From NCBI GenBank assembly GCA_031771865.1, contig JASISA010000022.1, forward strand, positions 2,108,001 through 2,172,000: a stretch of 64,000 bases of DNA, given 5' to 3'. Numbering within the stretch: the stretch's first letter is position 1; the number at the start of each line of letters is the position of its first letter. Made by a program: the position numbers and the translations under genes. The stretch is from Nothophaeocryptopus gaeumannii. Its lineage: Eukaryota > Ascomycota > Dothideomycetes > Mycosphaerellales > Mycosphaerellaceae. Below, piece by piece: positions 28,586-40,600 of this stretch. The notes under the pieces are model-generated. The model searched no databases. It had not been told where the DNA came from and saw nothing but the letters and a program-made list of their open reading frames with translations.

Positions 28586-28920
28586 AGGACTCGTCGCACA
28601 CCCTCCCTTCCCATCGAATCTCCGTCTTGCGTGATTTGTCAAGCCAAGTCCTTAGGCCCAAGGAAAGAGTTGTTTGACCTGTGTGAGCAGTCTGCATAAA
28701 GTAAAGATCTTCTGGAGTACGGTCTTTCCGACCTCACTTTACCTCTGCTTTACCTCCGAATAAGCAAAAACAGCCATATCTTTATCTCCCGCCCAAACGT
28801 AGTCTGTCTGTCTCTCATGATGGACTTTAAAAAATCGAGAAAAGCTCAACATATAAAGTAGATTTAGCATTCGTCCGTTTGATTTCGTCATTCTGTCGAT
28901 CTATCAAATCTCATTGAGCT
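28586..28920. other. Intergenic, no gene seen
   Basis: 335 bp between the end of the decayed gene and the convergent MFS transporter. No protein-like frame or other element is visible. Confidence 0.4.
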
Positions 28921-30954
28921 CTATCGCTTATCGCGTCCACCTTCCTCCTTAACTTCTCCTTCAAGCAAAACCTCATGTCCATCTCCATCCCTAACCCCCC
29001 TCCCCACAACCGCCCCAACCAAAGCCACCCCCGCCATCATCCACCACGCCATCCCCACAACACCCCCTTCCAACCCCTTCCCATAAACCCACCCCGCCAC
29101 AATCGGCCCAATCGTCCTCGTCGCACTTGACACACTCTGTCCCATCCCATGCATACTCCCCAAAACACTCGGATGCGGACTCGCGTTGTTGACCAAGATC
29201 GCCGTGGAAGGGAGAGCAAATGTGCGGGCGAGGACTTGTATGAGCAGGACAAGCGTCAGAAAGCCCCAGACGAGGGGGCCGGTAGCTTGGGCCGGAGGCT
29301 TCGAGGTAGAAGGGATGGCCGCGAGGTATGGCGCGAGGAAGTAAGCTAGCGGGAAGAAGAGAAGGGAGAGGCGATAGGCTTTTATAGTGCCTAGACGGAA
29401 AGAGAGGCGCGGGAAGAGGAGGAGTTGGAGGGAGATTCCGATGACGCCGAGGATAGCGAGGGCGGTTCCGATTGCAGGGGGAGGGAGGGCGAGGCCGCCT
29501 GTGAAGGTGAAGGGGAGGTGAATTTTATAACCTTTTGGGAGGGGCAATTGATCCGCTCCTTTGGCGTTTGGATCGTAGCGCGGTGTGGAGAGGAAAACGA
29601 ACCAGAGGTTGTTGAATGTGCCGACGTGCATGGCCAGGACGCCGTGGGCGAGCAGCGTGAAGCAGACGTTTCGAGTGAAGATGCGGCGGAAAGGGAGTTT
29701 TTGGCGGGTTTTGGGTGGTGTGGGAGGCAAGGGAGCGTCGGGACCGTTGAGTTCGATGTCTCCAGTGATGTTAGTGGACGAGGCGTTTTGTTCGGAGACA
29801 GGCGTGTAGTCGTATCGTTGTTGCTTTCGGAAGATGATTCTTGCGATAAGTTTGCAAAAGTTTCGCCCCCAATCTGGTTTGTCTCGAAGTCCTTCCAGTG
29901 TTTCGTCCAGACCCAAGATGACGCCCAGCGAGCTCAATGTGAGGAAGATCGCATTCACCAGATTTGGCAAAGCATACGGGTAGTGCACGAATAACCATAC
30001 GCCTTCCTCCCCTCCGAACCTGCCTCCCGGACCAAAGAGACCAGGATATGTTCCAGCCGGATCAGCCAGTATACCACCAAGCAGAGGTCCAATAATGACT
30101 CCGATGTTGAAAGTCATGGGAAGCAGTAGAAAAGCCCGGCTCAGATACCTCTTCTCCTTCACCATCTCACTAATCATGGTTCTCATGACCCCAATGTTCC
30201 CGTTCAAGATCCCGCCAACCATCCGCCAAAACATGGCAATTGCGAATGACTGACTGAACCCAAAACCCAGACTACCAATCGCTGTCCCCAGCAGACCGAT
30301 GAGAATGACCCTTTTCCGGCCCAGCAACTCCGAGTCGGCCATTCGTCCCCAGAGCATAGCAGTCAAGAACTGCGCAAACGTGAATGCAGCGGCCAGCATA
30401 CCTGCCTGACTCGCAACCGTAGCATCGCTTGGTTCTTCGCCTTGTGCATTCTCGAAGCTCTTGAGTTGGTAGAACATATACGACTGCAGAGAAGTCTGCG
30501 TCAAAGGTTCGCTGAGTCGAGCGATCGTGAGGATGGCGAGTTGACTTTTCCGAGGGAGGCTGGACCATGTGACCGGTTTCTCCTTCTGCTCGTCCGTATC
30601 ATCATTAGGCGGAGGTGGCGGCTCGCCGTCGTCAGTCGTCTGCTGCAAAGTGACTGTGGCAGCTTTAGATTTATTCAATTCATCAGTTTCGTCTGCAAGG
30701 AGGTGCTCATCCTCCCTCCCCCCCTGCTCTCGGCCATCTTGAGAACCCAGCTGCTCTCCATCATTGCTCTTCCGCCTTTTGCGCGCCCGCTGCTCATGTC
30801 TCTCGAACTCGAAACTAGCATAACTCCTGTCCTCAGAGTTTCTTCCCTTGGATGGACCAGCAGAGCCAAGCAGAGTCGTCCCTGCCGAGTCCAGAAAGTC
30901 TACAGATTGTTGCGAATCATCTCGTTGGTGACCGCTATGCTGACCTCCATCCAT
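28921..30954 (-). CDS. Major facilitator superfamily transporter (DHA1/ZIFL-like)
   Basis: Single exon, 677 aa, ATG at 30954. A hydrophilic N-terminal region of about 140 residues, with a basic KRRKS cluster and acidic stretches, precedes the transporter core. The first membrane region is LSEPLTQTSLQSYMFYQLKS, followed by MFS motif A (WGRMADSELLGRKRVILIGL) between segments 2 and 3. Further landmarks are GGILNGNIGVMRTMISEM and GPLLGGILADP (motif C-like). About twelve segments are visible, with a long cytosolic loop in the middle (about residues 380-430). The NNASPHPSVLGSMHGMGQSV motif near segment 11 is typical of fungal relatives of Tpo/zinc-induced facilitator-like drug:H+ antiporters. The substrate is unknown; drug or metal-complex export is inferred from the family. 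The C-terminus is a short basic tail. Confidence 0.85.
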   Translation of the reverse strand: MDGGQHSGHQRDDSQQSVDFLDSAGTTLLGSAGPSKGRNSEDRSYASFEFERHEQRARKRRKSNDGEQLGSQDGREQGGREDEHLLADETDELNKSKAATVTLQQTTDDGEPPPPPNDDTDEQKEKPVTWSSLPRKSQLAILTIARLSEPLTQTSLQSYMFYQLKSFENAQGEEPSDATVASQAGMLAAAFTFAQFLTAMLWGRMADSELLGRKRVILIGLLGTAIGSLGFGFSQSFAIAMFWRMVGGILNGNIGVMRTMISEMVKEKRYLSRAFLLLPMTFNIGVIIGPLLGGILADPAGTYPGLFGPGGRFGGEEGVWLFVHYPYALPNLVNAIFLTLSSLGVILGLDETLEGLRDKPDWGRNFCKLIARIIFRKQQRYDYTPVSEQNASSTNITGDIELNGPDAPLPPTPPKTRQKLPFRRIFTRNVCFTLLAHGVLAMHVGTFNNLWFVFLSTPRYDPNAKGADQLPLPKGYKIHLPFTFTGGLALPPPAIGTALAILGVIGISLQLLLFPRLSFRLGTIKAYRLSLLFFPLAYFLAPYLAAIPSTSKPPAQATGPLVWGFLTLVLLIQVLARTFALPSTAILVNNASPHPSVLGSMHGMGQSVSSATRTIGPIVAGWVYGKGLEGGVVGMAWWMMAGVALVGAVVGRGVRDGDGHEVLLEGEVKEEGGRDKR

Positions 30955-31498
30955 TCAGTGCGAGGTTGCTCCGTTCCTTCGCCCAAGCAATTTCAGGTTC
31001 GCGGGACACAAAGATCGGCGCTCTAGTGCAAGTCCGGCGATATCGGCGTGTTGAAGGAAGGGTGGCAAGCAGGAATTTTCAGAACAAAGATCGACTTTGA
31101 AGTGTGTATATTGTTTGGAGATAGAATCACAAGTTAAGAAACAAGAGAGTAAGCACTTATCGCGATGAACCTTTGGCGCAACAGTGATTCGTTGACTTGC
31201 CGTGCATGTGGAAGAGAAATGAAGGTGCCGAAGTTCCGTCGGTGCCTGTGCGAGGCAGAGGTAACCGGTAACCCTCTGCCATTCGTTCCTGCAGCAGTCC
31301 ATGGCCGAGACTCATCGCGTTGCTGCATGTGGCCTCTATAGCGCGTGACTACGAGTGTTTATTCGATGATTTGATAGTAGTGTCATACAGCTGCTGTACG
31401 TTATACATACCATCCTTTTCGGGGTATCCTCCAAGTTTTCCAGGCTTCTCTATACCTGCGCCATCGCCATGCATCATCAATTCTGATCAACACATCCC
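30955..31498. other. Intergenic: MFS promoter and CCT5 3' side
   Basis: 544 bp upstream of the MFS transporter and downstream of CCT5, both on the minus strand. It contains only a spurious cysteine-rich frame and no recognisable element. Confidence 0.45.
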
Positions 31499-33269
31499 CT
31501 AAAAGTCGTTATCGTCGCTGCCAGCAACAATGACGTTGTTGACCTTCAAGACCATGCGGCAAAGTTGGGTTGCGAGCAGTAGCTGCTGGCGCTTCGAGAT
31601 AAGAGGGTCGATAACGAAGTGCTGCTTCATGTCGTTCGAGCCTGTTTGCATGCAGTCAACACCCAATCGACCACGGCCCTCTCCCTTGCCTTGCCGCGCC
31701 TTGAGTTCCGACAAGGTCTCGATCGGGCTGAGACCACTATTCTCCGCGAGTGCCATTGGGACGGCGTCAAGCGCATCAGCGAAAGCGCGCATGCTGTATT
31801 GCTCGAGACCTGGTGTGTTCAGCGCCGCCTTCTCAACAGCCAAAGAGCAAGCAATCTCGGCTGCACCGCCTCCGTAGACAATGCGGTTGTCTTTGACCAA
31901 GTTTCGGACGACACAGAGAGCATCGTGAAGTGATCGCTTGGCCTCGTCGATGATCATCTTGTTGCTGCCGCGAAGGAAAGCGGTCACTGCCCGCGAGTTG
32001 GCGCATTCTTCGATGACAAGCATCTTCTCGCGCGTTGTGCCAAAAGACATCTCACGGACCACGCCAGCCTTGCCAAGCTTCTGTGCGCTCAAGTCTTCGA
32101 AACGTGGGACAATGCGGCCGTTTGTAGCAATGGCAATGAGCTCGATCTCTGGACCGCCAACCCATCGCACAGCAGGAAGCTCATTGGTGAGAAGCAGGTG
32201 GTTTGCCTCGTCATCGAACCCCCATTGACAGATGACGACGTTGGCGCCGGTGTCCTTGATCTGTTGGATCATCTCGGCGAATTTGGCTTGCTCGTACTTT
32301 TGCAACTCCTTGAACTCGGTGACGCTCGTGATATCCAATTTGTGCTTGGTCTTTGGCTTTGGAGGCTCGAATGCACATGTCAAGATGGCGAGCTTGGCAT
32401 CTCGCACTTCTGAAGGCATCTGCGGATGGGAAAAGTCCTTGTCGACGATGACGCCCTTCACCAGGATGGAGTCCTCCAAAGCACCTCCCACTTTGCCGTC
32501 GACCTTGATCAGCTCAAAGTCAACGTCCCTCCTCTCCAGATCTGCCACTGATAAGACCGCATCGACAGCCATCTGTGCGAACTGGTCATGTGCTTTTGAG
32601 ACAATCTTGCTTCCCAGCGACGTCTTCGCGCATCTCCAGAGGTTCTCGGTGTTGTCCTTTGCGAACGGCATGACATCGGAAATCTCATCCAGCTCTGCCA
32701 CTGCTACCTCGCATGCTGCATCGTAGCCGTCTGCGATCCGGATGGGGTGAATCCCCTTGTCAATCAATTCCGCAGCCTGTTCGAGGAGAGCGCCAGCCAG
32801 AACGACGACGCCTGTTGTCCCGTCTCCTATCTCCGCATCTTGTGATTGTGAAAGCGAGACCAATAGCTTGGCGATATGGTCCTTGATTTCCATCTGCGAG
32901 AGGATGGTCGCTCCATCGTTGGTGACAGTGATGTCTCCGTCGGGTGAGATGAGGATCTTGTCCAAGCCTCTGGGGCCTAATGAGGTCTTGACGATGTTGC
33001 TGATCTGCCTCGCGGCGAAGATGTGCTGCTTGACGGCGTCGGTCCCATGTGTCCGCTTCTTTCTTCCCTGATCTCTGACGATGATGAATGGACGTCCCTG
33101 CTCGTCCTGGGTAATCTGCGCTGTTTGGGGTCAGTCGGTCGCGCTGTACGTTTCCGTCTCTGCGTTCGCGTCATACCGTTGCTCAGATCGAGCTCTGCTT
33201 CTTCATCAGTTGCTGCTTCTCTCTCACTTTCATCGTCACAAGCAACTCACGCATCGGCTGGCCTGCCAT
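31499..33269 (-). CDS. CCT5: T-complex protein 1 subunit epsilon (CCT5)
   Basis: Two exons, complement(31499..33120, 33251..33269). The first coding exon is only 19 nt (MAGQPM plus one base), and a 130-nt GTGAGT...CAG intron joins it in phase to QITQDEQGRPFIIVRDQG. Total 546 aa. Group II chaperonin signatures are clear: TSLGPRGLDKILISPDGD, TNDGATIL, the nucleotide-binding GDGTTGVVVLAGALLEQA, and GGGAAEIACSLAV near the C-terminus. The sequence HGTDAVKQHIFAARQI and the SVTEFKELQKYEQAKFAEMI segment mark the epsilon subunit. CCT/TRiC is the cytosolic ATP-driven double-ring chaperonin that folds actin, tubulin and other clients. It is divergent from the HP1 homologue, with 454 bp between the starts. 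Confidence 0.93.
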
Positions 33270-33723
33270 CTTCACACCTCTTTCCCTGCCAACAGGCAGC
33301 TCCGCTCAATCAAACTTATTCCACCCGCACAAACACCACGTTCTTGACAGTGTCGGCTCTGCAATATGGTCCGTCGAAAACTCCGATCGAGGAAGGCGCC
33401 ACTGGTGGTCAAAAAGGGCGTTGCAAGGTATGTCGGATGGTGTTTCTTTGGTTGATGCTCTTCTTGACCACCGTCCTGGAACTTTTCTCTTGGGCTCGCG
33501 TCTGAAGCAGGCGCACGGGCCTCCTCCGCAACGCGACTTCCTCGAGCTTCACTTTCCTTTCACAGTCGCATCGGACATTACACCGTGCGCAAGCTTTAGA
33601 TACGCGCACCCATCGCTGCTTTACTGACACTTCACCTATGCGATAGGACCAGCACCATCTGCGACGGGTCAATGCGCCGGCAGCAGTCGCATCACTACTG
33701 CCCAATCGCGCAAAGACTCGATT
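33270..33723. promoter_or_regulatory. Divergent promoter of CCT5 and HP1
   Basis: 454 bp between the two start codons. Open frames run through it on both strands without stop-limited protein similarity, partly because the CCT5 intron is also open. An ATG at 33366 starts a basic run that ends at a GTATGT donor-like site; it could be a non-coding or alternative first exon of the HP1 gene, but this is not supported further. Confidence 0.4.
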
Positions 33724-34658
33724 ATGCCTGGTGTGTCGCATAAAGCAAAGCACGCGCCAATGGGCTCAGCTAACACATAGCAGCTCTTGCGCAAGACTCC
33801 GACTCCGACATTGATGTGCCCGATGCGATTCCAGCGAAGGCCAAGAATGTGAAGAATGCAGAGCCGGACGACGATGATGAGGAGGGTGAAGAAGAAGAAG
33901 AAGAAGAAGAGTACCAAGTAGAGAGGATCGAAGGTCACAACTTCCAACGAGGCAAAATAATCTACAAGATTAAGTGGCTGGGATACGAGGATGAGGATGA
34001 CAGAACATGGGAACCCACTGCGAACCTGTATGCGTTCATTCTCACACGCATTGGCTGCGACGAAGCTAACAAGTATCCAGTGACGGCGCGAAAGAAGCTC
34101 TCGATGCTTACCACGCGACTATTGGAGGCACACCAGAGCCGCCGACAAAGGGCAAGAAGCCCACCAAGGCCAGTCTTGGCAAGCGGTCATCCTCCGCAGC
34201 GGGCCTGGTAGACTCACCTGCCCCATCCGGCAAGAAGAAGGGTCGCAAGAGCGACGCCAATGGTACTGGGGAGTGGGAACCTCCGGTCGGCTCTTGGGAA
34301 GACCATGCCAAGGTCGCAGCCATCGTGGAAGAGGAAGATATCCTCACGAAAACCAAGAAAGACATCAAGTCCCTCCAAGGCCTACTCGAATGGAACAACG
34401 GACGTAAGACGCAACATAGCATGCCAACGCTTCGCCAAAAATGCCCACAACGACTGCTCGATTACTACGAGTCCCACCTGTAAGTACTTCCCCTTCCCAT
34501 TCTAAGGGCATCCCGCGCGACTGAAACAACAAATGCTTAGACAATTTGTAGATTGAAGCCGAAGTTGGATGCAATAAATGCGGAAGATGAGCTTGATTAG
34601 TAGCTAACTTGAATTCCGTTGCAGAGTATTCCAAGGCGATCCGAGGTACGTGAGCTGA
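33724..34658 (+). CDS. HP1: Heterochromatin protein 1 homologue (chromodomain plus chromoshadow)
   Basis: Four exons, join(33724..33730, 33784..34027, 34081..34479, 34625..34658), 227 aa. The first coding exon is 7 nt (ATGCCTG). An acidic N-terminus with a Glu run leads into the chromodomain EYQVERIEGHNFQRGKIIYK, then IKWLGYEDEDDRTWEPTANL, which after splicing continues DGAKEALDAYH. The aromatic cage residues (Tyr, Trp and the acidic/Trp pair) are kept, so H3K9me binding is expected. A Lys/Ser/Gly-rich hinge precedes the chromoshadow domain (GEWEPPVGSWEDHAKVAAIV, LQGLLEWNNGRKTQHSMPTL, CPQRLLDYYESHL then VF), the dimerisation surface. Acceptor choices are ambiguous at exon 2 (33781 or 33784, one Ala) and at the last exon, where an acceptor giving an exon 34552-34600 would end LKPKLDAINAEDELD instead. 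In fungi HP1 is tied to heterochromatin and DNA methylation. Confidence 0.9.
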
Positions 34659-37600
34659 AAAGTGTAAGCCTGGCCTTCGCGCAAGAGCAACGAAGTCGTT
34701 GGCAGGTCATGTGCTGACATTGTTTGAGAAGTAGGCAATAGTGAAGTGGAAAGGAACCATTTTTGAGCGATTCGAGCCCGGTGAAAGTCGCAAAAGGGAA
34801 GAGAAATACGGCGTTATTCAGCGGAGGACTGCTTTGTGCGTCCGAACGAATTTACCTTCCGGCGCTCGTGGGACCTAAAACCAACGAGAGCGTGTACTTC
34901 ATACTAGCTGGATAAGTAGGTCGCGCGAAATGTATGTTTGATGTTGCTAAACCCTGCAACAATCCAATGGGAACCAGGTACACTTCCTTCCCCATTTCTA
35001 ACATGTGCAAAAGGCCCTGGGACTTTCGAGACGAGGAGCTCCTGTGAGTGCAGTCTTCTGCATTATGATCTCCCGACCTCCAAATGTGGACCGACCGAAT
35101 TATTGCCTTTTTCGGGACGAAAGCGTTCATAGCAGCACGAAGACAAAGACTTTCTAGCAAGAACAAACAGCCGGGGCCGAAGTATCACGGATAGGTGGAT
35201 ACCACAGCATTGACATATTCAACCTAAGCCTACAGTAGGACGGAAAAGGAAGCGAAGGGCCCGCCCTCTCGCGACCTATTAGCTGGCGCCCCTGGTAGGA
35301 GGACGTATCACATGAACGGATGGCCCTCCGGTGGTTGCTATCCATGCCGAGATATACCTACCGAGAGTTTTGGCTCCAGGGAGCGCGCACGTTGGAACCG
35401 TGATGAAATCGACGAATGGAGCAAGCTAGGTAAAGACGGAAAGCTAAGGTGAGTCTTTCTCTCTCTCGCACTGAACGAGAAAGAAAGCCTTGACGACGCT
35501 CAGCCTTCAGTAGCGACAGGCCATGTTGGCGGACTGCAGGCGATGATGGAGCGTAGGCATTACCTGCGATTGCCATGCTCCAGCTTGTCAATGGAACCGG
35601 TCAGTCAGGGTAGATGAGATCTCAACCATGGAGAAAGAAGCCTGGTAGTTGATCAGCTCCGGCTCAGCCTTCGTTTCTCGGCGAGTTGAATTCCAACAAA
35701 ATGCCCCACAGGCACTTCGGTATCTGGACCCCATGGAAAAGCAGCACATTTTGCCTCCAGAGACTTTCGCACGTGCCATGCACACTTGAAGAAGCTGTCA
35801 CATGTCAGAACACCGTGACTCTGCACCGTACTTGCTGTGGAGATGGATCACAGAGTAAGAATATGTCCAGAGCAGCGTCCATGATACACTGCAGTGGATA
35901 TAGCAGCGGCTCGCAGAAGCATTCTGAACAACAGGTTGTTGTTGTTGTTGTTGCCAAGTCGATCGATGCTCGACCTTCAAGGCCCCATTCCGAACGGTCA
36001 TACCGAGCACCTGATCATCTGCAATTGCCTACCTAGGCAACCGCCTGTGTATAATGTATGCAGAATCTGCGGCTCTGCTGCTCGGTCTCAACACTTCTCC
36101 GATTGCATGGCATCAGCGATCTTCGTAAAAAGCGCGCGCACAAAGCATAAACAACGCATCTTATTATTAGCAACGCAGTCGAAAACATCTGCATGCAGCT
36201 TGCATCAACCACCCGGATCGATGATCTCATCCGCTGGCTCGGCAATTCCATTCCGCCCAAGGACTGTACCTCTTATCCTGGGGAAAACACGGAGGGCAAA
36301 ACTTTCTGCATGCAGCACTGGAAATGGAAAGCGGTACATGATGCACATATGAGCGACATCAGTGACGAAGACCGTGTCGCCGAGGAGAACAACCACAAGG
36401 CCACCACCAGTTGTGACGATGACTTCATCAAAGCACTCTTCTAGCTGCAGAACCATCGTCTAAGACTCTTGAGCTTTGCGTCAGTCAGAGACCCTCACGG
36501 GCCGGCACGTAGACTTCGCGACGATACGTCCCTGGGACGAAGCCCGGCTGGTTTCCTAGATCGAGGAGGACGAACGTGTGGTCTTTGCGGGATGAAGGAT
36601 GAGGTCATCGGAAATGGCTATCGGCTCATTTTGCTTGGGTTGGTCGTTTGGCTTTCAAGAAACAGACGACGACGTCAGAATGGACCGACGGCCGTAGATA
36701 TGCCTCTACCTTCCCCATAACTCAACACGTAGTAATAGTAGTCGAGATAGACAGTCACCTCAAATCCGCCCGGATACGACTCCGACTTTCGAGGTCATCT
36801 GGGGTCGTACAAGGGTCCATCGAAGAACAAGTGACTTCTTCGGGGAAATGGAAGCTCATCAGCAAGACCAACAGGCTATCAAAACCCGTCCTGAATGTCG
36901 CCACTGATCCGAAGATGTATCTTGCCTTGACCTGGTCTTTGCCCTGCATGAAGTCAAAAGCCGCTCCGGCTTTCAACGCGTATCCTTGGCAAGTGGCCTC
37001 GGGACAACTAATCCGAGATGTGGCGGTGCAGTGCAGTCTTCAAACTCGTAAACTCGTGAAGGGAGCGTATCTCGAATGCAGTTATGACAGCCCCACACTC
37101 ATCAGACACGATGTTTAATTTCCGCGTCAGAACCAGGATCGTCGAGTTTGTATCGATTGGTGGAGTCTGATCTGTGGTCGCAGCTGCCGGTGAGCTGAAA
37201 CTTGCATGAGAAGACTCATCTTGGAGCTTTGAGCTGCGATCTCCTGTACGAGTAGGAGACCTACACGAGCAGTGGTTGAGACATAAAACAACGCGCTGAC
37301 ACGCGTCCTTTGTTTCAAAGTATCGAACATCTGATGTGAAGCTTGTTGTTATTATTGACGCCTGTTTGTACACGGCCGGCTAAAACACCGGGTGAAGTCT
37401 GACGAAAGCGGAGACACGTTCTCGACTCTTAGAAGCTTGGATGGAGAAAGGTGGACCCACCGGGGAAAGCATGTCATTAGAGGAGATGATGATGAAGACG
37501 GCGGGACCTCTTCCATGTCTCTATTTGCCAACTTGTAGCATTTCGCCCATGGTAACACTGGTAGTCATCGCGTCAGCCATCACTCAGCGCAGAAACAATC

Positions 37601-40600
37601 CATTCTCAGCCAAAGTACCTCTCCGCTCACATTCCGCTAAGGTCTTTCCGTCGCCCCCATCAGAGGTAGGCTCGTCCGCCTCAGCAGACAGCGTGACCGC
37701 CGGTAAGTGGAGGTGTATTATTTTCGAGATCACATGCTACTCACGGTCTGCGGCCACGGTGAAATGGAGTCCGCCCGGTTGTTTCAACGTTTGAAAGCCT
37801 TGTCAATTGTATGTCAGCCACTCTACCAGGTTGGCATGGGGAAGTGGGGAAGAGATCTCCAAGGTATCTGGGCGTATGCGGTGCCTGCCCATGGGGTGGG
37901 TGGCACGCGGGGAGCAGAATGCGGTGCGCGGTGCAGAGAGGCGTCTTTCGTACCGCGACAGAGTTTCAAACTCTCCCATTCCCCGCCTCACGAACGGGCG
38001 GAGGGGAAACAGGGAGAAGATCACTTGTCGGCTGTTGCAGTATTTCGGAAGCGCCGCGGTATCGGGGAAGCAGGCCCGCCTTACGAAAGTCAGATGCTAT
38101 ACCGTCCACGGTCAAGGTTTACGGAAGCAGCGGTCAGAGGACCATGTGGATCTCCTGTGGACATACGAAAGCCGGTCAATGTGAGTCAGAAGAGCCGGAT
38201 CCCAAGATGCCTACACCTTCTTGCTGGCAACGTAAGATCAGAAACTGGAAGGAGTCCTTGTATCGAGTGATACGCTTTGGGATACGTGATCACGAGGACG
38301 CGGATGAAACTGGAAGCGCCTGCACTGCCCAGTTCCAAAGATGAAGTAGATGCGCTGGAAGAGACCGGAGTGCCAGCATGTATGTACCTGGCGGATGCCG
38401 GGCCGTATCGTGGTAGTGATGGATGTGCTGGAGACGAGAGTTGTTCGACTGCAGGGGTGTATCTAGTATCCTGATGGCCGCATGAGAGGTTGCGCGTAGA
38501 AACAGGGCGCTTCGAAAGCAGATGACCTGGTAACTCTCGCTGAGCGAAACTGCCAATGAGCAAGAGAAGATGCTTCATCGTTAGAATGATAGGGCGAAAT
38601 ATCCCTTGGACGTGCCTATGCATCCCGCAATAACGCCTTCTGCCTGTTGTCATCTCTCGATGTACCTACCGAGTCCCCGTCGGCAATAACCGCAACATCA
38701 TCCATCCGTATTCGAGTACGACGCCGGTAGATGAGCCGTCGTCAATATGCGGCATACACCGCAGGCTTCATCGCTGTCAATCACAAGACTCGTACGTCGC
38801 GAGTAATGACCGGAACGGCAGTCGGGCATCGTAGTAATAATAACGTACGCCTCGCCGGCTCGGAGCAGGCTCGATGTGCAAGCGAGTCATATCCGAATCG
38901 GCAAGCCGAATCCCAACCACCTGGCCCTGGATCAACAGACTTCGAACATCCCAGTCATAAGTTCAGATGGTCTGAGGAAATTGGGGTAGAAAGAAGGTTG
39001 GCGACATGTGCTGCCCCGAAAGCACCGCAGCAACAACCACAACACGGACGTCTGGGTGACCCGTTGGGCATCGATCGAGGATGCTCGCGAGTCGCCAGAA
39101 CATTCTTGCGACTCACAGGCTTACAGCACGTGTGTAAATCATTGTTCACGGGTGATATCGAGTGATCGCGAACCGCGAACCTATGCCCATGGACGGAGGT
39201 ACCATAGTCCGGCCGGTTTGACAATGCATCAGGATGTCGCCAATGGTGTTGATTACTGGAGGAACATCTTCTAGTCAGTTGATTTGCACGATCGATACGA
39301 GACCGTGCCAGATGAGTGCGCATGGGCTCGTGTGATACAAATCTTGCAGCCAGGAACATGTGGGTGATATGACAATAACAGGATCCGTGTAATAGAAACA
39401 TCGAATAGCTCCTGAAAGCGAAGTGGCAGGTAGTTGAGATCGAGAAATGACGTCTCATCTTACTTACCTCTGTTCAGGAAGCCTGACGACTCGTAACCTG
39501 GAACGCGCTCCGACTTCACCTCCCATACTCTTAGTGGTCCATGCACGGGCTGAGAGCTGAGACTATACTCTTGCTCCTGGCGCATCCTCCCATACCTCCT
39601 CACGCTATTGTTGCCGGTGAAGCTCAATGCACTCGCGATGCGCTGTCTGAAACAGCAGAATCCAATACCGCATCGGCGATGTTGGACGCCGCGAGGAAGA
39701 TGCGCGTGACACAAGGTGAGATCGAAGATTGAGGCCGTTCGTCCTTGTTGTAAAGCCGGGGAAGATGTCCGTCTCCTCATGACCATAATACGGGAGGTAG
39801 CTCGTCGCCATCTCTTATACATGTTTCGATTCCGATCTTCGGCTCAGGTCCGAGGCGTGCAAGCTTGCTGTAGAAGTGCCGTGGTTGGTTTAAGTCGTTT
39901 CCAGCCATGTTCGCTGGCCGAAGTCTATACTAGGGATCAGACTGCCGGGTCTCTTGACAGTGAGGAGCACGTGATTCTGCTTTCCTACTGTTAGCGTGAT
40001 CATCCTCTCCTGCAATACCGTCTATTGAACCTCGGTGAGGCGATGGCAATATGGCGACACGCAGCTGGTGACTCGCCACTGTTGCGCTGTATACTGCTTT
40101 TCGCGAGCCGTAGCCAGCAAGAACGCGTCAGATAGGATGTCAAATTCGTGGCGATGCAGTCTGAAAGAAGAGTAGTGATAGAAAACGCGGCCCTATTCCA
40201 GACAGTGCTCTTGCTCAAAACGCGAAAATGCGCCGAAGGCGAACCCTTCCTTTCGCCTTCTAGCCTCCGCTGTGGAACTCGGTGCGGCGGGCAAAGGAAG
40301 CAGCAGAGGAGGGCGAAGCGGCCGCGGCTGTTTCCTACTCCACCTTTCTGCTCCGATTTCTTCCTACTCCAAAGGAGCCAATTACGTCGTGTGTGGAGAA
40401 TCTGTCAGATGTTGAGAATACGGAGAGCTGTGAATGTGGAGCTGTGAGTGAGCACGAGCGTTGAACGCAGTCAGAGGGGTACAGTAATAGGTGGGAGAAA
40501 GATAATGTATGGTGAACAAGGTCCACGCAGATGTCTTGCCCGTGGACTTGGTAGAGATACAGAGTCGCTTGGCGGTGTACGTACTCGAAGACAGGATCGC

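Noticed and set aside
33816..34211. Single-frame chromodomain protein of 131 codons
   Set aside because: It is the unspliced reading of HP1 exon 2 into an intron; the spliced model gives a chromodomain plus chromoshadow domain.
35154..35345. Minus-strand peptide beginning MDSNHRR, as seen in spurious database entries
   Set aside because: I looked for a tRNA or rRNA behind it but found no T-arm or rRNA-like sequence; it has no support as a gene.
36193..36444. 83-codon plus-strand frame from an ATG, hydrophilic
   Set aside because: It has no homologue known to me, an equally long frame lies antisense, and there is no splice partner; length is within chance.
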